Positions 56,117-64,000 of a stretch of DNA of 64,000 bases are shown here, piece after piece; the first letter of the stretch is position 1, and each line of letters starts with the position of its first letter. This DNA is from Dietzia sp. B32 (lineage in GTDB: Bacteria > Actinomycetota > Actinomycetes > Mycobacteriales > Mycobacteriaceae). A program made the translations under genes and the position numbers. Location of the stretch: contig NZ_CP093845.1 of NCBI RefSeq assembly GCF_024732245.1, positions 3,234,272 through 3,298,271 on the forward strand, read 5' to 3'. Below the pieces are notes generated by a model that searched no databases, was not told the DNA's origin, and saw only the letters and a program-made list of their open reading frames with translations.

Positions 56117-56163
56117 TTGACACACTCGGCCGCCAATCATACATTTGAACGATCAATGTATGA
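56117..56163 (+). promoter_or_regulatory. strong promoter with overlapping TetR-type operator
   Basis: TTGACA (56117-56122), a 17-bp spacer and TACATT (56140-56145) form a near-consensus primary-sigma promoter. A perfect inverted repeat with 9-base arms TCATACATT/AATGTATGA and a 9-bp centre (56137-56163) covers the -10 and start point. The likely binder is the TetR protein encoded third in this operon (58896). Confidence 0.75.
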
Positions 56164-56179
56164 ATGAAGGGAACTCGGG

Positions 56180-57700
56180 ATGCACGGAGCGACAGCGGTG
56201 GTCCTCGGCGGGAGCGTGGCGGGCCTGTGCTCGGCCGGCGTCCTGGCCCCGCACTTCGACAGGGTGATCGTGCTCGAACGCGACGAGCTGCCGCCCGGCG
56301 CCGAACACCGGCGGGGGGTCCCCCAGAGCAAGCACCCGCACTTCGTCCTCAACGCGGGTCGCCGGGCGATCGGCGCGATCTTCCCCGGGTTCGAGGAGTC
56401 GCTCATCGAGGCGGGCGGGATGCTGCTCATGCCCTCGATGGAAGCCGCCTACGGCGAGATGGACGGGTGGGGACCCCGCAAGGCCAGCACCATGACGATG
56501 ATCTACTCCTCCCGGATCCTCATCGAACGCGTCCTGCGGGACAAGGTCCGCGACCTGGCGAACATCGAGATCCGTGAGGGCGCGACCGTGTCCGGCCTGT
56601 CCACCAGCGGCGGCGGGACGGCCGCCGGGCGCGTCACCGGGGTCGAGTACCGCGATGCCGGCGGCGAGACCCGGATCCTCGACGCCGATCTCGTCGTGGA
56701 CGCCCTCGGTCGCGGGTCCTCCGTCCGGGACTGGCTCGCGGCCGCCGGGTGGGCCACCGTGCCCGAGAAGACCCTCGATGCGAAGGTCACCTACACCTCC
56801 CGCTGGTACCAGCTCCCGGACGCCTCGGAGCGGCCGGCGCACTGGTGGTGGAAGCACCTGGTCCTCACCCCCACCCAGGACACCGGGCCCCATCCGCAGG
56901 AGCACGAGTTCCTCTCCAACTTCTTCCCCGTGGAGGGAGACCGCGCGATCGCGTGCATGGGCTCGTGGGGACTGGAGATGCCGCGCAAGCCCGAGACGTT
57001 CGAGGCGGCCGCCGGCCGCCTCCGCGCACCCACCTTCGCCGCCGCCATGAGGGCCAGCACCCCGATCTCGGAGGTGCACCTCACCCGCGCGACAGGCAAC
57101 AAGTGGCGCCGCTACGACGAGCTCGCGCACCCACCGTTGGGCCTGGTGGCCATCGGCGACGCGGCCTGCGCATTCAACCCGTTCTACGCGCAGGGCATGA
57201 GTTCGGCCGCCCGCTCGGCCGTCGTGCTCTCCGACGTCCTCGCCGAGCGCCGGGCACTCGACTCCTCGTTCACCCGCGCCTTCCTCGACCGGCAGCGCAC
57301 GTCCCTCGAGGTGCCGTGGATGCTCGCCATGGCCCGCGACCAGGGCTACGACTTCGCCGAGGGCACCGAGGTCGCGCCGGCCTGGCGCCGCAAGATCATG
57401 GCGAAGGTGTCGTGGCCGGTGTTCAACGCCATCACCTCCGCCTCCCGCGAGGACGACTACGTGGAGCAGACCTTCACCGCGGTGTTCAACCTCGACAAAT
57501 CCCTCAAGGAGATGATGACCGACCCCCGGTTCGTCACCGGGCTCCTCCGGCACAAAGTCCGCGAACTGTTCGGACGCACCCGCGTCCCCGGCGGGTTCGA
57601 CATCCGCCTCGACCCGCCCGGCACCGACTACTCCGACCCGGCCAACCCCGTCGAGCTCGCGGCCTCCCCGCAGGGCGCGACCCGACAGAATCTGGGCTGA
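56180..57700 (+). CDS. FAD-dependent monooxygenase/hydroxylase-like protein
   Basis: A 506-residue flavoprotein of the PHBH/geranylgeranyl-reductase-like group. The FAD dinucleotide loop is VVLGGSVAGLCSAGVLA at the N-terminus, the middle has the DADLVVDALGRGS strand, and the ribityl-contacting GDAACAFNPFYAQGMSSA appears near residue 330. The substrate domain contains a Trp cluster (PAHWWWKHL). AAGGGA lies before the ATG at 56180. It is coupled to a nine-helix membrane protein 3 bp downstream and a TetR gene. A lipid-like or xenobiotic substrate is plausible; none can be named. Confidence 0.85.
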   Translation: MHGATAVVLGGSVAGLCSAGVLAPHFDRVIVLERDELPPGAEHRRGVPQSKHPHFVLNAGRRAIGAIFPGFEESLIEAGGMLLMPSMEAAYGEMDGWGPRKASTMTMIYSSRILIERVLRDKVRDLANIEIREGATVSGLSTSGGGTAAGRVTGVEYRDAGGETRILDADLVVDALGRGSSVRDWLAAAGWATVPEKTLDAKVTYTSRWYQLPDASERPAHWWWKHLVLTPTQDTGPHPQEHEFLSNFFPVEGDRAIACMGSWGLEMPRKPETFEAAAGRLRAPTFAAAMRASTPISEVHLTRATGNKWRRYDELAHPPLGLVAIGDAACAFNPFYAQGMSSAARSAVVLSDVLAERRALDSSFTRAFLDRQRTSLEVPWMLAMARDQGYDFAEGTEVAPAWRRKIMAKVSWPVFNAITSASREDDYVEQTFTAVFNLDKSLKEMMTDPRFVTGLLRHKVRELFGRTRVPGGFDIRLDPPGTDYSDPANPVELAASPQGATRQNLG

Positions 57701-57703
57701 CCC

Positions 57704-58891
57704 ATGGCGTACACCTGTGAACCCCACGCCCGGCAGGTGGCCGACTTCCTCGGCTTCGTCTGCGACGACGCGAACCCCGTGGGCGCGGTGCGCTCCCCGT
57801 TCGCCCTCGAACACTGGACGATGCCCCTGCTCGAGGTGCTCATCATCGCCGGCGCCGTCTTCGCCCTCGTCCACGCGTGGCGGCGCTGGCGACGCGACGG
57901 CGACCCGATCAACCTCGGTCTGTGGTTCGCCTCGCTGGTCTACCTCGCCGTCATCGAACCACCGCTGTACTTCCCCGAATGGTTCGGTCTGCAGGACTAC
58001 GTGGGCTTCATCTTCTCCCACAACGTCTTCACCGTGCAGTTCATGTTCGACCGGCTACCGCTGTACATCGTGGCGTTCTACCCGGTCATCTCGCAGATCA
58101 CCTACGAGCTCGTCCGCGCACTGGGGATCTTCGCCCGACGCGGTGCGGCGATCGGCGCGATCGCCACGGCGTTCGCCAGCCAGGTGTTCTACGAGATCTT
58201 CGACCAGCTCGGGCCGCAGCTCAAGTGGTGGGCCTGGAACCCGGAGAACATGATCAACACACCGATGTTCGCTTCCGTGCCGATGAACAGCATGTGGGTG
58301 TTCGCCTCGGTCTCGTTCGGCGTCATGGTGTGGCTTGTGGTCAAGCTCCTCGGCGGCCCCGCGCGCACCGGGACCCCGATGGGCGGCGGCTCGGTGGCCT
58401 GGCGGACGCTGCTGGCGGGCGTCCTCACCCCGGTGCTCATGGTCATCCTGGCCGCGCCCACCAGGGTGGGGGTCGACGCCGAGGGGGAAGGCACCCTCCA
58501 GAAGGTGATCCTGTGGACGTTCCTCGGAATCCTGTGGCTCGTGGGCCTGTGGTTGCTGGCCGAGGCCACCCGCCGGACGTGGCGGGGCTCCACGCAGCCG
58601 GTCGCCTCACCCGCCTTCGTCCGCCTCTACCCCGCCGCCTACGTGGTGGTGCACGCGGTGTTCTGGATCGCGGCACTCCCGGCCTTCGTCGGCGCGACGG
58701 GGGGCGTCACCGAGGCGGGCACGCCGATCGGGAACGGGTGGTACGCGCTCGCCTGCTTCGCGGTGGCCGTGTGGTTCGTCGTCGCGGCGATCCGGGCGAC
58801 CCGCTCCCCGGCCCGGTCCGGGAGGGTCCCGGGCGGCGCTCCCGCCGCGACCGAGGGGCCGTCGACCCGCGAGGCCGATATGACACCCTGA
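57704..58891 (+). CDS. polytopic membrane protein of unknown function
   Basis: A 395-residue protein with about nine hydrophobic helices, beginning at PLLEVLIIAGAVFALVHAW and ending with ALACFAVAVWFVVAAI. Distinctive polar features within the membrane region are EPPLYFPEW, SHNVFTVQFMFDRLP and WNPENMINTP. No transporter or enzyme family is recognised. ATG at 57704, 3 bp after the monooxygenase, and 4 bp before the TetR gene. It may present or modify the monooxygenase substrate in the membrane (inference). Confidence 0.8.
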   Translation: MAYTCEPHARQVADFLGFVCDDANPVGAVRSPFALEHWTMPLLEVLIIAGAVFALVHAWRRWRRDGDPINLGLWFASLVYLAVIEPPLYFPEWFGLQDYVGFIFSHNVFTVQFMFDRLPLYIVAFYPVISQITYELVRALGIFARRGAAIGAIATAFASQVFYEIFDQLGPQLKWWAWNPENMINTPMFASVPMNSMWVFASVSFGVMVWLVVKLLGGPARTGTPMGGGSVAWRTLLAGVLTPVLMVILAAPTRVGVDAEGEGTLQKVILWTFLGILWLVGLWLLAEATRRTWRGSTQPVASPAFVRLYPAAYVVVHAVFWIAALPAFVGATGGVTEAGTPIGNGWYALACFAVAVWFVVAAIRATRSPARSGRVPGGAPAATEGPSTREADMTP

Positions 58892-58895
58892 CCTC

Positions 58896-59495
58896 ATGGC
58901 CAGACACGGGTGGGGCGGCCGGCCCCCGGCGGACGAGGAGGAGGCGCGTCAGCGCATCATCGACGCCACCGCTGCACTCATCGACCGTCAGGGGGTCGCC
59001 AAGACGACCCTGTCCGACGTGGCGGCCGAGCTCGGTGTGACCCGCCAGACCGTGTACCGGCATCTCGGCAACATCAGCGAGATCGTCAGCGTGGTGGCCG
59101 CGCGCGGGGCCGAGGACTTCGTGGACCGGCTCGTCGTTCACCTCGAGGGCAGCAGGTCCCCCGCCGAGGCCGTGGTCGAGGGCATCCTCTACTGCCTCCG
59201 CACGGTGCCGCACGACCCGCGCCTGAATCTGCTGCTCCAACTCGGGGACACCGCCACGTTCAACCGCGCCGCCACCTCGCCGCTGATGCTCGGGTACGGG
59301 TCGGCGATGCTCCGCCGGTTCCCGGTGCGGTGGTCCGATGCCGGGGTCGACGATGCCGACCTCGACGGTCTCGCCGAGGTCATCATGCGTCTGCTCATCT
59401 CGCTTCTCGACTCGTCCACCGATGTCCCGCGGCCGGAGGACGAGGTCCGTGCGCTGGTCGAGCGCTGGCTCGTGCCGGCGCTCACCCCGTCGTGA
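58896..59495 (+). CDS. TetR-family regulator of the monooxygenase operon
   Basis: A 199-residue TetR protein. HTH segment TLSDVAAELGVTRQTVYRHLGNISEIV at about residues 38-65; the C-terminal ligand domain is all-helical. ATG at 58896, last gene of the operon. It is the best candidate to bind the 27-bp palindrome at the operon promoter, giving autoregulation. Confidence 0.88.
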   Translation: MARHGWGGRPPADEEEARQRIIDATAALIDRQGVAKTTLSDVAAELGVTRQTVYRHLGNISEIVSVVAARGAEDFVDRLVVHLEGSRSPAEAVVEGILYCLRTVPHDPRLNLLLQLGDTATFNRAATSPLMLGYGSAMLRRFPVRWSDAGVDDADLDGLAEVIMRLLISLLDSSTDVPRPEDEVRALVERWLVPALTPS

Positions 59496-59570
59496 GTGCA
59501 CACCGCGCTGAGTTCCCCGAGTCCACGCCGCGCTGAGTCCCTACTGTCCCGGGCTCACACCGTCCCCGGC

Positions 59571-60806
59571 TCACACCTGTTCCGACTGGTCCCGCGCCGT
59601 CCGACGCGCCGCCCAGACCGCGCCCACGAGAATCGTCAGACCGGCCGCCGCCAGCGCCGCGCCCGCGAGGGCCGGGGACGTGTACCCGAAGCCGAGTGCG
59701 ATCACCGCCCCGCCGAGCCACGCACCAAGGGCGTTGGCGGCGTTGAGCGCCGAGTGGTTGAGCGCTGCCGCCAGGGTCTGTCCCCGGCCCGCGTACGTCA
59801 TCAGGCGGGACTGCAGCCCCGGCACCAACGCGGACCCTGATGACCCGACGAGGAACAGCCCCACCAGCGCGGTCACGGGGTGCAGTGCGGCGACGGAGAA
59901 CAGCACCAGCACCACGGTCATGGCGGAGGCGATCACGACCAGGCCCCGGTCGAGGTCCCGGTCCGCCACCACGCCCCCGAGCAGATTGCCGGCCACCATG
60001 CCGAGTCCGTAGACGGCGAGTACCGCGGGCATCCATCCGGGGTCGACCCCCGCGACGTCGACCATCGTCCACTGGATGTAGGTGTAGACGGCGAACATGC
60101 CGCCGAACCCGACGCAGCCCACGGCCAGCGTGGCCAGGATCTGAGGCCGGGCGAGCGCCGCGAGCTCCTCGCGCGCCCTGACCACGACCGTTCCGGTGGG
60201 TTCGGGGACGACGACGAAGATCGCCGCCACGGTCAGTGCGCCGATCACCCCGACCGCGAGGAACGCCGACTGCCAGCCGATCGCGTCGCCGAGCCAGGTC
60301 GCCGCGGGGACACCGATCACGGTCGCGACCGACAGACCGAGCAGGACCTGGGACACCGCCCGCGCCTGCCGACCGGGTCCGGCGAGTGAGGCGGCCACCA
60401 GGGAGGCCACCCCGAAGTACGCCCCGTGCGGGATGCCGGCGATGAACCGGGCCGCCACCAGGATCTCCGCGGACGGGGCGAAGGCCGCCGCCGCGTTGCC
60501 CGCCGTGAACAGCGCCATGAGGACGAGCAGAAGGGTGCGCCGCCGCCAGCGCGATGTCCACACGGTGAGCAGGGGCGCGCCCACCACCACGCCGAGCGCA
60601 TAGGCGGTGATGACGTTCCCTGCCTGCGGCTCGGTGAGCCCGAACCCGTCGGCGATCGAGCGCAGCAGACCCATCGCCGCGAACTCGGTGACGCCGATGC
60701 CGAACCCTCCCAGCGCGAGCGCGAGGATCGCCAGCGTCACTCGCCGGGGGGTGGGAGCGGCGGGCTCGGTCACGGGCTCGGCGGCGGGGCCGGGGGTCGT
60801 GGTCAC
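59571..60806 (-). CDS. MFS transporter, DHA1-like (AraJ/sugar-efflux type)
   Basis: A 411-residue permease with 12 membrane segments. The N-terminal half begins RVTLAILALALGGFGIGVTEFAAMGLL, a start typical of AraJ/PbuE-like efflux proteins, and the loop 2-3 region is TVWTSRWRRRTLLL. Substrate cannot be judged. GTG at 60806 preceded by TAACCT with a 6-nt gap. The upstream neighbour is a BASS-family transporter on the same strand. The 75 bp after its stop (59496-59570) contains two short imperfect repeats and no hairpin. Confidence 0.88.
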   Translation of the reverse strand: MTTTPGPAAEPVTEPAAPTPRRVTLAILALALGGFGIGVTEFAAMGLLRSIADGFGLTEPQAGNVITAYALGVVVGAPLLTVWTSRWRRRTLLLVLMALFTAGNAAAAFAPSAEILVAARFIAGIPHGAYFGVASLVAASLAGPGRQARAVSQVLLGLSVATVIGVPAATWLGDAIGWQSAFLAVGVIGALTVAAIFVVVPEPTGTVVVRAREELAALARPQILATLAVGCVGFGGMFAVYTYIQWTMVDVAGVDPGWMPAVLAVYGLGMVAGNLLGGVVADRDLDRGLVVIASAMTVVLVLFSVAALHPVTALVGLFLVGSSGSALVPGLQSRLMTYAGRGQTLAAALNHSALNAANALGAWLGGAVIALGFGYTSPALAGAALAAAGLTILVGAVWAARRTARDQSEQV

Positions 60807-60812
60807 CGGAGC

Positions 60813-60818
60813 AGGTTA
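60813..60818 (-). promoter_or_regulatory. -10 hexamer TAACCT for the MFS gene, predicted leaderless
   Basis: Minus-strand TAACCT ends 6 nt before the GTG at 60806. Confidence 0.4.
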
Positions 60819-60856
60819 CGCCCACCAGCCGGGCGGGCCATGCCGTACCAGCCCGA

Positions 60857-61729
60857 TCAGGGGGCGGTACGCATGAGGCGCCGACCGCCGTAGACCAGCA
60901 GGAACGCGGTGACGTACATGACGATGCTGTAGACCGCGGCCGCGAGCCCGACCTCCTCGTCACCGATCACCGTGAAGGCGATGAGCAACGTGAGGGTGGT
61001 GTTCTTGATGCCGAACTCCACCGCGATCGCGATCTGCTCCGCGCGCCCCAACCCGGACAGCCACGCCAGGAGGCCGCCGAGGACGATGAGCGCGAGGTTG
61101 AGGACGATCACGGCGGGTCCGACCGTGGCGACGAGGTCGACGATCCGGTCCCGTTCGCCGAGGACGATCCCCACGATGAGGAGCACGAGTACGACGAGCC
61201 CGACCAACCCCACGAACCGCTCGACCCGGGCGGCGAAACCCGGTGTCCTGGCGCGCAGGACCATGCCGATCGCCACTGGGATGAGGATGACGCCCAGCAG
61301 GAGCCCGAAGGTCTGGCCGAGCGGGACGCTCACCTCGGCCTCGGCTGCCCCGGGGATGATCCGCGCACCGATGTCGAACCACAGCGGCAGGGTGAGGATC
61401 ACGGCCACGGAGGTCAGGGCGGTGAGGATCACCGAGAGAGCGACGTTCCCCCGCGCCAGGTAGGTGATGAGATTCGACGTCGCCCCTCCCGGCGTCGCCG
61501 CCACGAGGACGACGCCGAGGGCCAGCATCGGCGAGAGGCCGAAGAGCAGGGCCACACCGACACCGACCATCGGGACCAGGACGAGCTGACCGAACAGACC
61601 CACGATCGTCGCCCACGGCGATCTGGCCTGGACCGCGAAGTCGTCCTTGGTCAGGCTCAGGCCGATGCCCACCATGATGATCGCCAGGGCGATCGGCAGG
61701 CCGATATCGACCAGGGGACTCTGATCCAC
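60857..61729 (-). CDS. bile acid:sodium symporter (BASS) family transporter
   Basis: A 290-residue membrane protein with about nine helices. Family marks are VLVAATPGGATSNLITYLARGNVALSV with the cation-site loop, and EFGIKNTTLTLLIAFTVI in the second half. Substrates of bacterial relatives include pantoate, pyruvate and other organic anions with sodium. GTG at 61729 with AGGAG at 6 bases. Ends 51 bp upstream of the MFS gene, so the two may be co-transcribed in addition to the MFS gene's own promoter. Confidence 0.88.
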   Translation of the reverse strand: MDQSPLVDIGLPIALAIIMVGIGLSLTKDDFAVQARSPWATIVGLFGQLVLVPMVGVGVALLFGLSPMLALGVVLVAATPGGATSNLITYLARGNVALSVILTALTSVAVILTLPLWFDIGARIIPGAAEAEVSVPLGQTFGLLLGVILIPVAIGMVLRARTPGFAARVERFVGLVGLVVLVLLIVGIVLGERDRIVDLVATVGPAVIVLNLALIVLGGLLAWLSGLGRAEQIAIAVEFGIKNTTLTLLIAFTVIGDEEVGLAAAVYSIVMYVTAFLLVYGGRRLMRTAP

Positions 61730-61822
61730 GGGAACTCCTGGGGTCGCGTCGCGAGGGAGGTCCACCCCTGTGATGTGGACCACTGTCCGGTTACGCTAAC
61801 CCATCGCGGTCGCCGCGGCGGC

Positions 61823-61845
61823 TCCGACGGGACGGGACCGTCGGA
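61823..61845 (-). terminator. hairpin after icd
   Basis: Eight-base arms TCCGACGG/CCGTCGGA with a 7-nt loop, 17 bp past the icd stop on its strand. No T run. Confidence 0.55.
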
Positions 61846-61861
61846 AACCCCCGGCGCGGCG

Positions 61862-63085
61862 TCAGCCCTCGCCGCGGGTGCGCTTGAGGTTCTCGTCCAG
61901 CGCGGCGAGGAACTCCTCGGTGGTGAGGTAGTCCTGGTCCTCCCCGACGAGCAGCGCGAGGTCCTTGGTCATCTGGCCCCCCTCGACGGTCTTGATGACG
62001 ACGTCTTCGAGCTGGTGCGCGAACTCGATCACCTCGGGGGTGTCGTCGAGCTTGCCGCGGTGCTCGAGGCCGCGGGTCCACGCGAAGATCGACGCGATCG
62101 GGTTGGTGGAGGTCGGCTTGCCCTGCTGATGCTGGCGGAAGTGCCGGGTAACGGTGCCGTGCGCGGCTTCCGCCTCGCAGGTCTTCCCGTCCGGCGTGAG
62201 CAGGACGGAGGTCATCAGACCGAGGGAGCCGAACCCCTGGGCCACGGTGTCGGACTGCACGTCACCGTCGTAGTTCTTACACGCCCAGACGTAGCCGCCC
62301 TCCCACTTGAGCGCGGAGGCCACCATGTCGTCGATGAGCCGGTGCTCGTAGGTCAGACCCGCCTTGTCGAACTCCTCCTTGAACTCACGGTCGAACACGT
62401 CCTGGAAGATGTCTTTGAACGCGCCGTCGTAGGCTTTGAGGATGGTGTTCTTCGTGGACAGATACACCGGGTAACCGCGGTCGAGGGCGTAGTTGAACGA
62501 GGCGCGCGCGAAGTCCTCGATGGACTTGGTGAAGTTGTACATCCCCATGACCACGCCGCCCTCGTCAGGCATGTCCACGATCTCGTGCTCGATCGGTTCG
62601 GAGCCGTCGGTCGGCGTGTAGGTGATGGTGACCTTGCCCGCACCGGGGACCCTGAAGTCCGTGGCGCGGTACTGGTCGCCGAAGGCGTGGCGGCCGACGA
62701 TGATCGGCTTGGTCCACCCCGGGACCAGGCGCGGCACGTTGGAGATGATGATCGGCGCGCGGAAGATCGTCCCGCCCAGGATGTTCCTGATGGTACCGTT
62801 GGGCGAGCGGTACATCCGCTTGAGTCCGAATTCCTCGACGCGGGCCTCGTCGGGAGTGATGGTGGCGCACTTGACGCCCACGCCGTGCTTCTTGATCGCG
62901 TTCGCGGCGTCCACGGTGATCTGGTCGTCCGTGGCGTCGCGGCTCTCGATCCCGAGGTCGTAGTACTCGAGGTCCACGTCCAGGTAGGGGTGGATCAGCT
63001 CCTCCTTGATGAACTTCCAGATGATGCGCGTCATCTCGTCGCCGTCCAGTTCGACGACGGTTCCCTGGACCTTGATCTTCGACAT
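61862..63085 (-). CDS. icd: NADP-dependent isocitrate dehydrogenase (homodimeric, eukaryote-like type)
   Basis: Oxidatively decarboxylates isocitrate to 2-oxoglutarate in the citric acid cycle. The 407-residue protein starts [21 protein letters not shown], carries the substrate block [24 protein letters not shown]-type sequence as [15 protein letters not shown], and the NADP-site [16 protein letters not shown]. It is of the Icd1 (Rv3339c) type, distinct from monomeric IDH. ATG at 63085 with GGAG/GAGGG upstream. Divergent from metZ, as in mycobacteria. Confidence 0.96.
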   Translation of the reverse strand: MSKIKVQGTVVELDGDEMTRIIWKFIKEELIHPYLDVDLEYYDLGIESRDATDDQITVDAANAIKKHGVGVKCATITPDEARVEEFGLKRMYRSPNGTIRNILGGTIFRAPIIISNVPRLVPGWTKPIIVGRHAFGDQYRATDFRVPGAGKVTITYTPTDGSEPIEHEIVDMPDEGGVVMGMYNFTKSIEDFARASFNYALDRGYPVYLSTKNTILKAYDGAFKDIFQDVFDREFKEEFDKAGLTYEHRLIDDMVASALKWEGGYVWACKNYDGDVQSDTVAQGFGSLGLMTSVLLTPDGKTCEAEAAHGTVTRHFRQHQQGKPTSTNPIASIFAWTRGLEHRGKLDDTPEVIEFAHQLEDVVIKTVEGGQMTKDLALLVGEDQDYLTTEEFLAALDENLKRTRGEG

Positions 63086-63151
63086 CGGACCCTCTTCTCC
63101 CGCCCGGCCCTTGTGGGGCCGACGTGTCGGCTCATACGTGATGTAGGTCTC

Positions 63152-63157
63152 ACTTTA
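63152..63157 (-). promoter_or_regulatory. possible -10 TAAAGT for icd
   Basis: Minus-strand TAAAGT lies about 66 bp upstream of the icd ATG in the divergent icd/metZ region. Confidence 0.35.
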
Positions 63158-63222
63158 CTGCCCCGACACGGTCCGGAGCGGCCTCCGCGACGGGTAACCC
63201 CTCGTTGCAGCCGTCGAGCGGC

Positions 63223-63236
63223 TTAGGCTAGCCTGA
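63223..63236 (+). promoter_or_regulatory. metZ promoter -10 (TAGGCT) inside an iron-box-like palindrome
   Basis: TAGGCT (63224-63229) sits about 13 bp upstream of the SAM-IV aptamer and is the likely -10. The surrounding TTAGG-CTAG-CCTGA matches the DtxR core with one arm mismatch, about 15 of 19 positions over the full operator. No good -35 is seen at 17 bp. Confidence 0.45.
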
Positions 63237-63241
63237 CCCCA

Positions 63242-63350
63242 GGTCATGAGTTCCAGCGACAAGCCCCGGCTCGCTGGACGGCAACCCTCCACCGCGGTGG
63301 GGTGCCCCGGGAGACGACCTGGCCCCCACCCGACCGGGTGACGGGCAAGC
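63242..63350 (+). ncRNA. SAM-IV riboswitch aptamer
   Basis: Cis-acting RNA that binds S-adenosylmethionine. GGTC at 63242 pairs with GACC at 63316-63319 to close the multi-stem core. The CCAGCG/CGCTGG stem, the AAGCCCCGGCT segment, the GGCAACCCTCC block with partner GGTGGGGTGCCCCGG, and a downstream CACCC/GGGTG stem (63328-63341) match the SAM-IV architecture I recall from mycobacterial metC leaders. It is followed by a terminator and a ribosome-site hairpin. The end coordinate is approximate. Confidence 0.88.
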
Positions 63351-63352
63351 GC

Positions 63353-63385
63353 GGGTCCGCTGACGGTAAGCGGGCGGACCCTTTT
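63353..63385 (+). terminator. riboswitch terminator (GGGTCCGC/GCGGACCC + TTTT)
   Basis: An 8-bp stem with a 13-nt loop is followed directly by TTTT, the only classical intrinsic terminator seen in the window. It lies between the SAM-IV aptamer and metZ and is the probable expression platform. Confidence 0.8.
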
Positions 63386-63395
63386 CGATGAGAGG

Positions 63396-63410
63396 AGGGG
63401 CTCCGCCCCT
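63396..63410 (+). promoter_or_regulatory. hairpin sequestering the metZ ribosome-binding site
   Basis: AGGGGC/GCCCCT with a 3-nt loop ends right at the ATG. The left arm is the 3-prime part of the Shine-Dalgarno AGGAGGGG (63393-63400), so the folded form would hide it from ribosomes. Confidence 0.6.
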
Positions 63411-64000
63411 ATGACCTACGACAACAGCAACACGGACTGGGCCTTCGAGACCCGTCAGGTCCACGCCGGACAGCCCGTCGACTCCGACACCGGCGCCCGG
63501 AATCTGCCGATCTACCAGACCACCTCCTACGTGTTCGCCGATGCCAAGCAGGCGGCCGACCGTTTCGCGCTGGCGGAGATGGGGCCGATCTACACCCGTA
63601 TCACCAACCCCACCGTGGCGGCGGTCGAGGACCGCATCGCCTCACTGGAGGGCGGCGTCGCGGGACTGCTGTTCGCGTCGGGCCAGGCGGCAGAGACCGC
63701 CGTCATCCAGGCAATCGCCCAGTCCGGCGGCCACGTCGTCGCCTCTCCCCGCCTGTACGGCGGGACCGACACCCTGCTGCGCCACACCCTGCCCAAGTAC
63801 GGCATCGAGACCACGTTCGTCGAGAACCCGGACGACCCCGCCTCGTGGGAGGCGGCCGTGCGTCCCAACACGAAGCTCTTCTACGGCGAGTCGATCTCGA
63901 ACCCGCTCAACGACATCCTGGACATCCCGGCCATCGCCGAGGTCGCGCACCGCAACCAGGTCCCGCTCGTCATCGACAACACCGTGGCGACCCCCTACCT
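63411..64000 (+). CDS. metZ: O-acetylhomoserine sulfhydrylase / aminocarboxypropyltransferase, partial
   Basis: PLP enzyme joining O-acetylhomoserine with sulfide (or methanethiol) to homocysteine or methionine. The first 196 residues are visible: ETRQVHAGQPVDSDTGARNLPIYQTTSY, the Tyr/Arg site YTRITNPTVAAVEDRIASLEGG, FASGQAAETA and GESISNPLNDILDIP, running to the segment that precedes the PLP lysine. The C-terminal half lies beyond the window. ATG at 63411. Under a SAM-IV riboswitch, so switched off when SAM is plentiful. M. tuberculosis counterpart Rv3340 is named metC. Confidence 0.93.
   Translation, partial: MTYDNSNTDWAFETRQVHAGQPVDSDTGARNLPIYQTTSYVFADAKQAADRFALAEMGPIYTRITNPTVAAVEDRIASLEGGVAGLLFASGQAAETAVIQAIAQSGGHVVASPRLYGGTDTLLRHTLPKYGIETTFVENPDDPASWEAAVRPNTKLFYGESISNPLNDILDIPAIAEVAHRNQVPLVIDNTVATPY

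Noticed and set aside
59496-59570. Paired short repeats (CGCGCTGAGT and GGCTCACACC) between the TetR and MFS genes
   Set aside because: Two copies each, imperfect and too short to assign as operator or attachment site.

Overview
The window is a GC-rich actinobacterial chromosome segment. Gene content and order match the Mycobacteriales (the mycolic-acid-bearing Corynebacteriales). From memory, most of it runs parallel to the M. tuberculosis stretch tmk/sahH-manA-manB-whiB2-fbiAB-manC-wbbL1-fadE25-purEK-birA-accD5/E5-maf-accA3, and then glpD-lpdA-punA-pmmB-upp-deoA-cdd-sdhCDAB-dacB-trpS-icd-metZ. The gene set (mycolate and arabinogalactan precursor genes, F420 biosynthesis, WhiB2, a SAM-IV riboswitch) fits a Dietzia/Gordonia/Rhodococcus-type bacterium. 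I favour Dietzia, but the genus cannot be fixed by eye.

Layout. 1-6.2 kb (minus): partial tmk, ahcY, and the mannose-phosphate genes manA/TobH-like/manB plus a DUF3499 gene. 6.3-15 kb: a degenerate zincin, whiB2, the F420 pair fbiA-fbiB, manC, wbbL1, an LCP ligase and a TIGR03089 protein. 15-25 kb: fadE25, purE-purK, a PH-domain membrane protein and birA, divergent from the acyl-CoA carboxylase genes accD5-accE5; then a cupin, maf and accA3. 25-37 kb: divergent glpD/glpK, an iron-box-controlled Fe3+ ABC transporter, lpdA, a gamma-glutamylcyclotransferase-like gene, punA, pmmB and upp. 38-40 kb: a four-gene overlapping cassette resembling type VII secretion substrates (EspC-like protein with YxxxD, NlpC/P60 hydrolase, small acidic protein, YbaB-like protein). 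41-49 kb: deoA-cdd, sdhCDAB and a D,D-carboxypeptidase. 48.6-53 kb: TetR with ferredoxin reductase and acyl desaturase, then an RNase H fused to an NTF2-like domain. 53.5-59.5 kb: trpS, an F420/FMN split-barrel protein, xthA, and a TetR-controlled FAD-monooxygenase/membrane-protein operon. 59.5-64 kb: two transporters, icd and a riboswitch-controlled metZ cut by the window end.

Functionally the window links cell-envelope precursor supply (GDP-mannose, rhamnosyl linker, malonyl/propionyl-CoA carboxylation, desaturation, LCP ligation, peptidoglycan trimming) to central metabolism (SDH, IDH, glycerol) and nucleoside salvage. Three regulatory themes recur. Many genes have a TANNNT -10 hexamer 6-8 nt before the start codon, predicting leaderless mRNAs, and this decided several starts. 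Long, often perfect hairpins without T tracts sit between convergent genes. Iron boxes (DtxR/IdeR type) are visible at the Fe3+ transporter and, more weakly, at sdhC and metZ. No tRNA, rRNA, insertion sequence, prophage or CRISPR array was seen.
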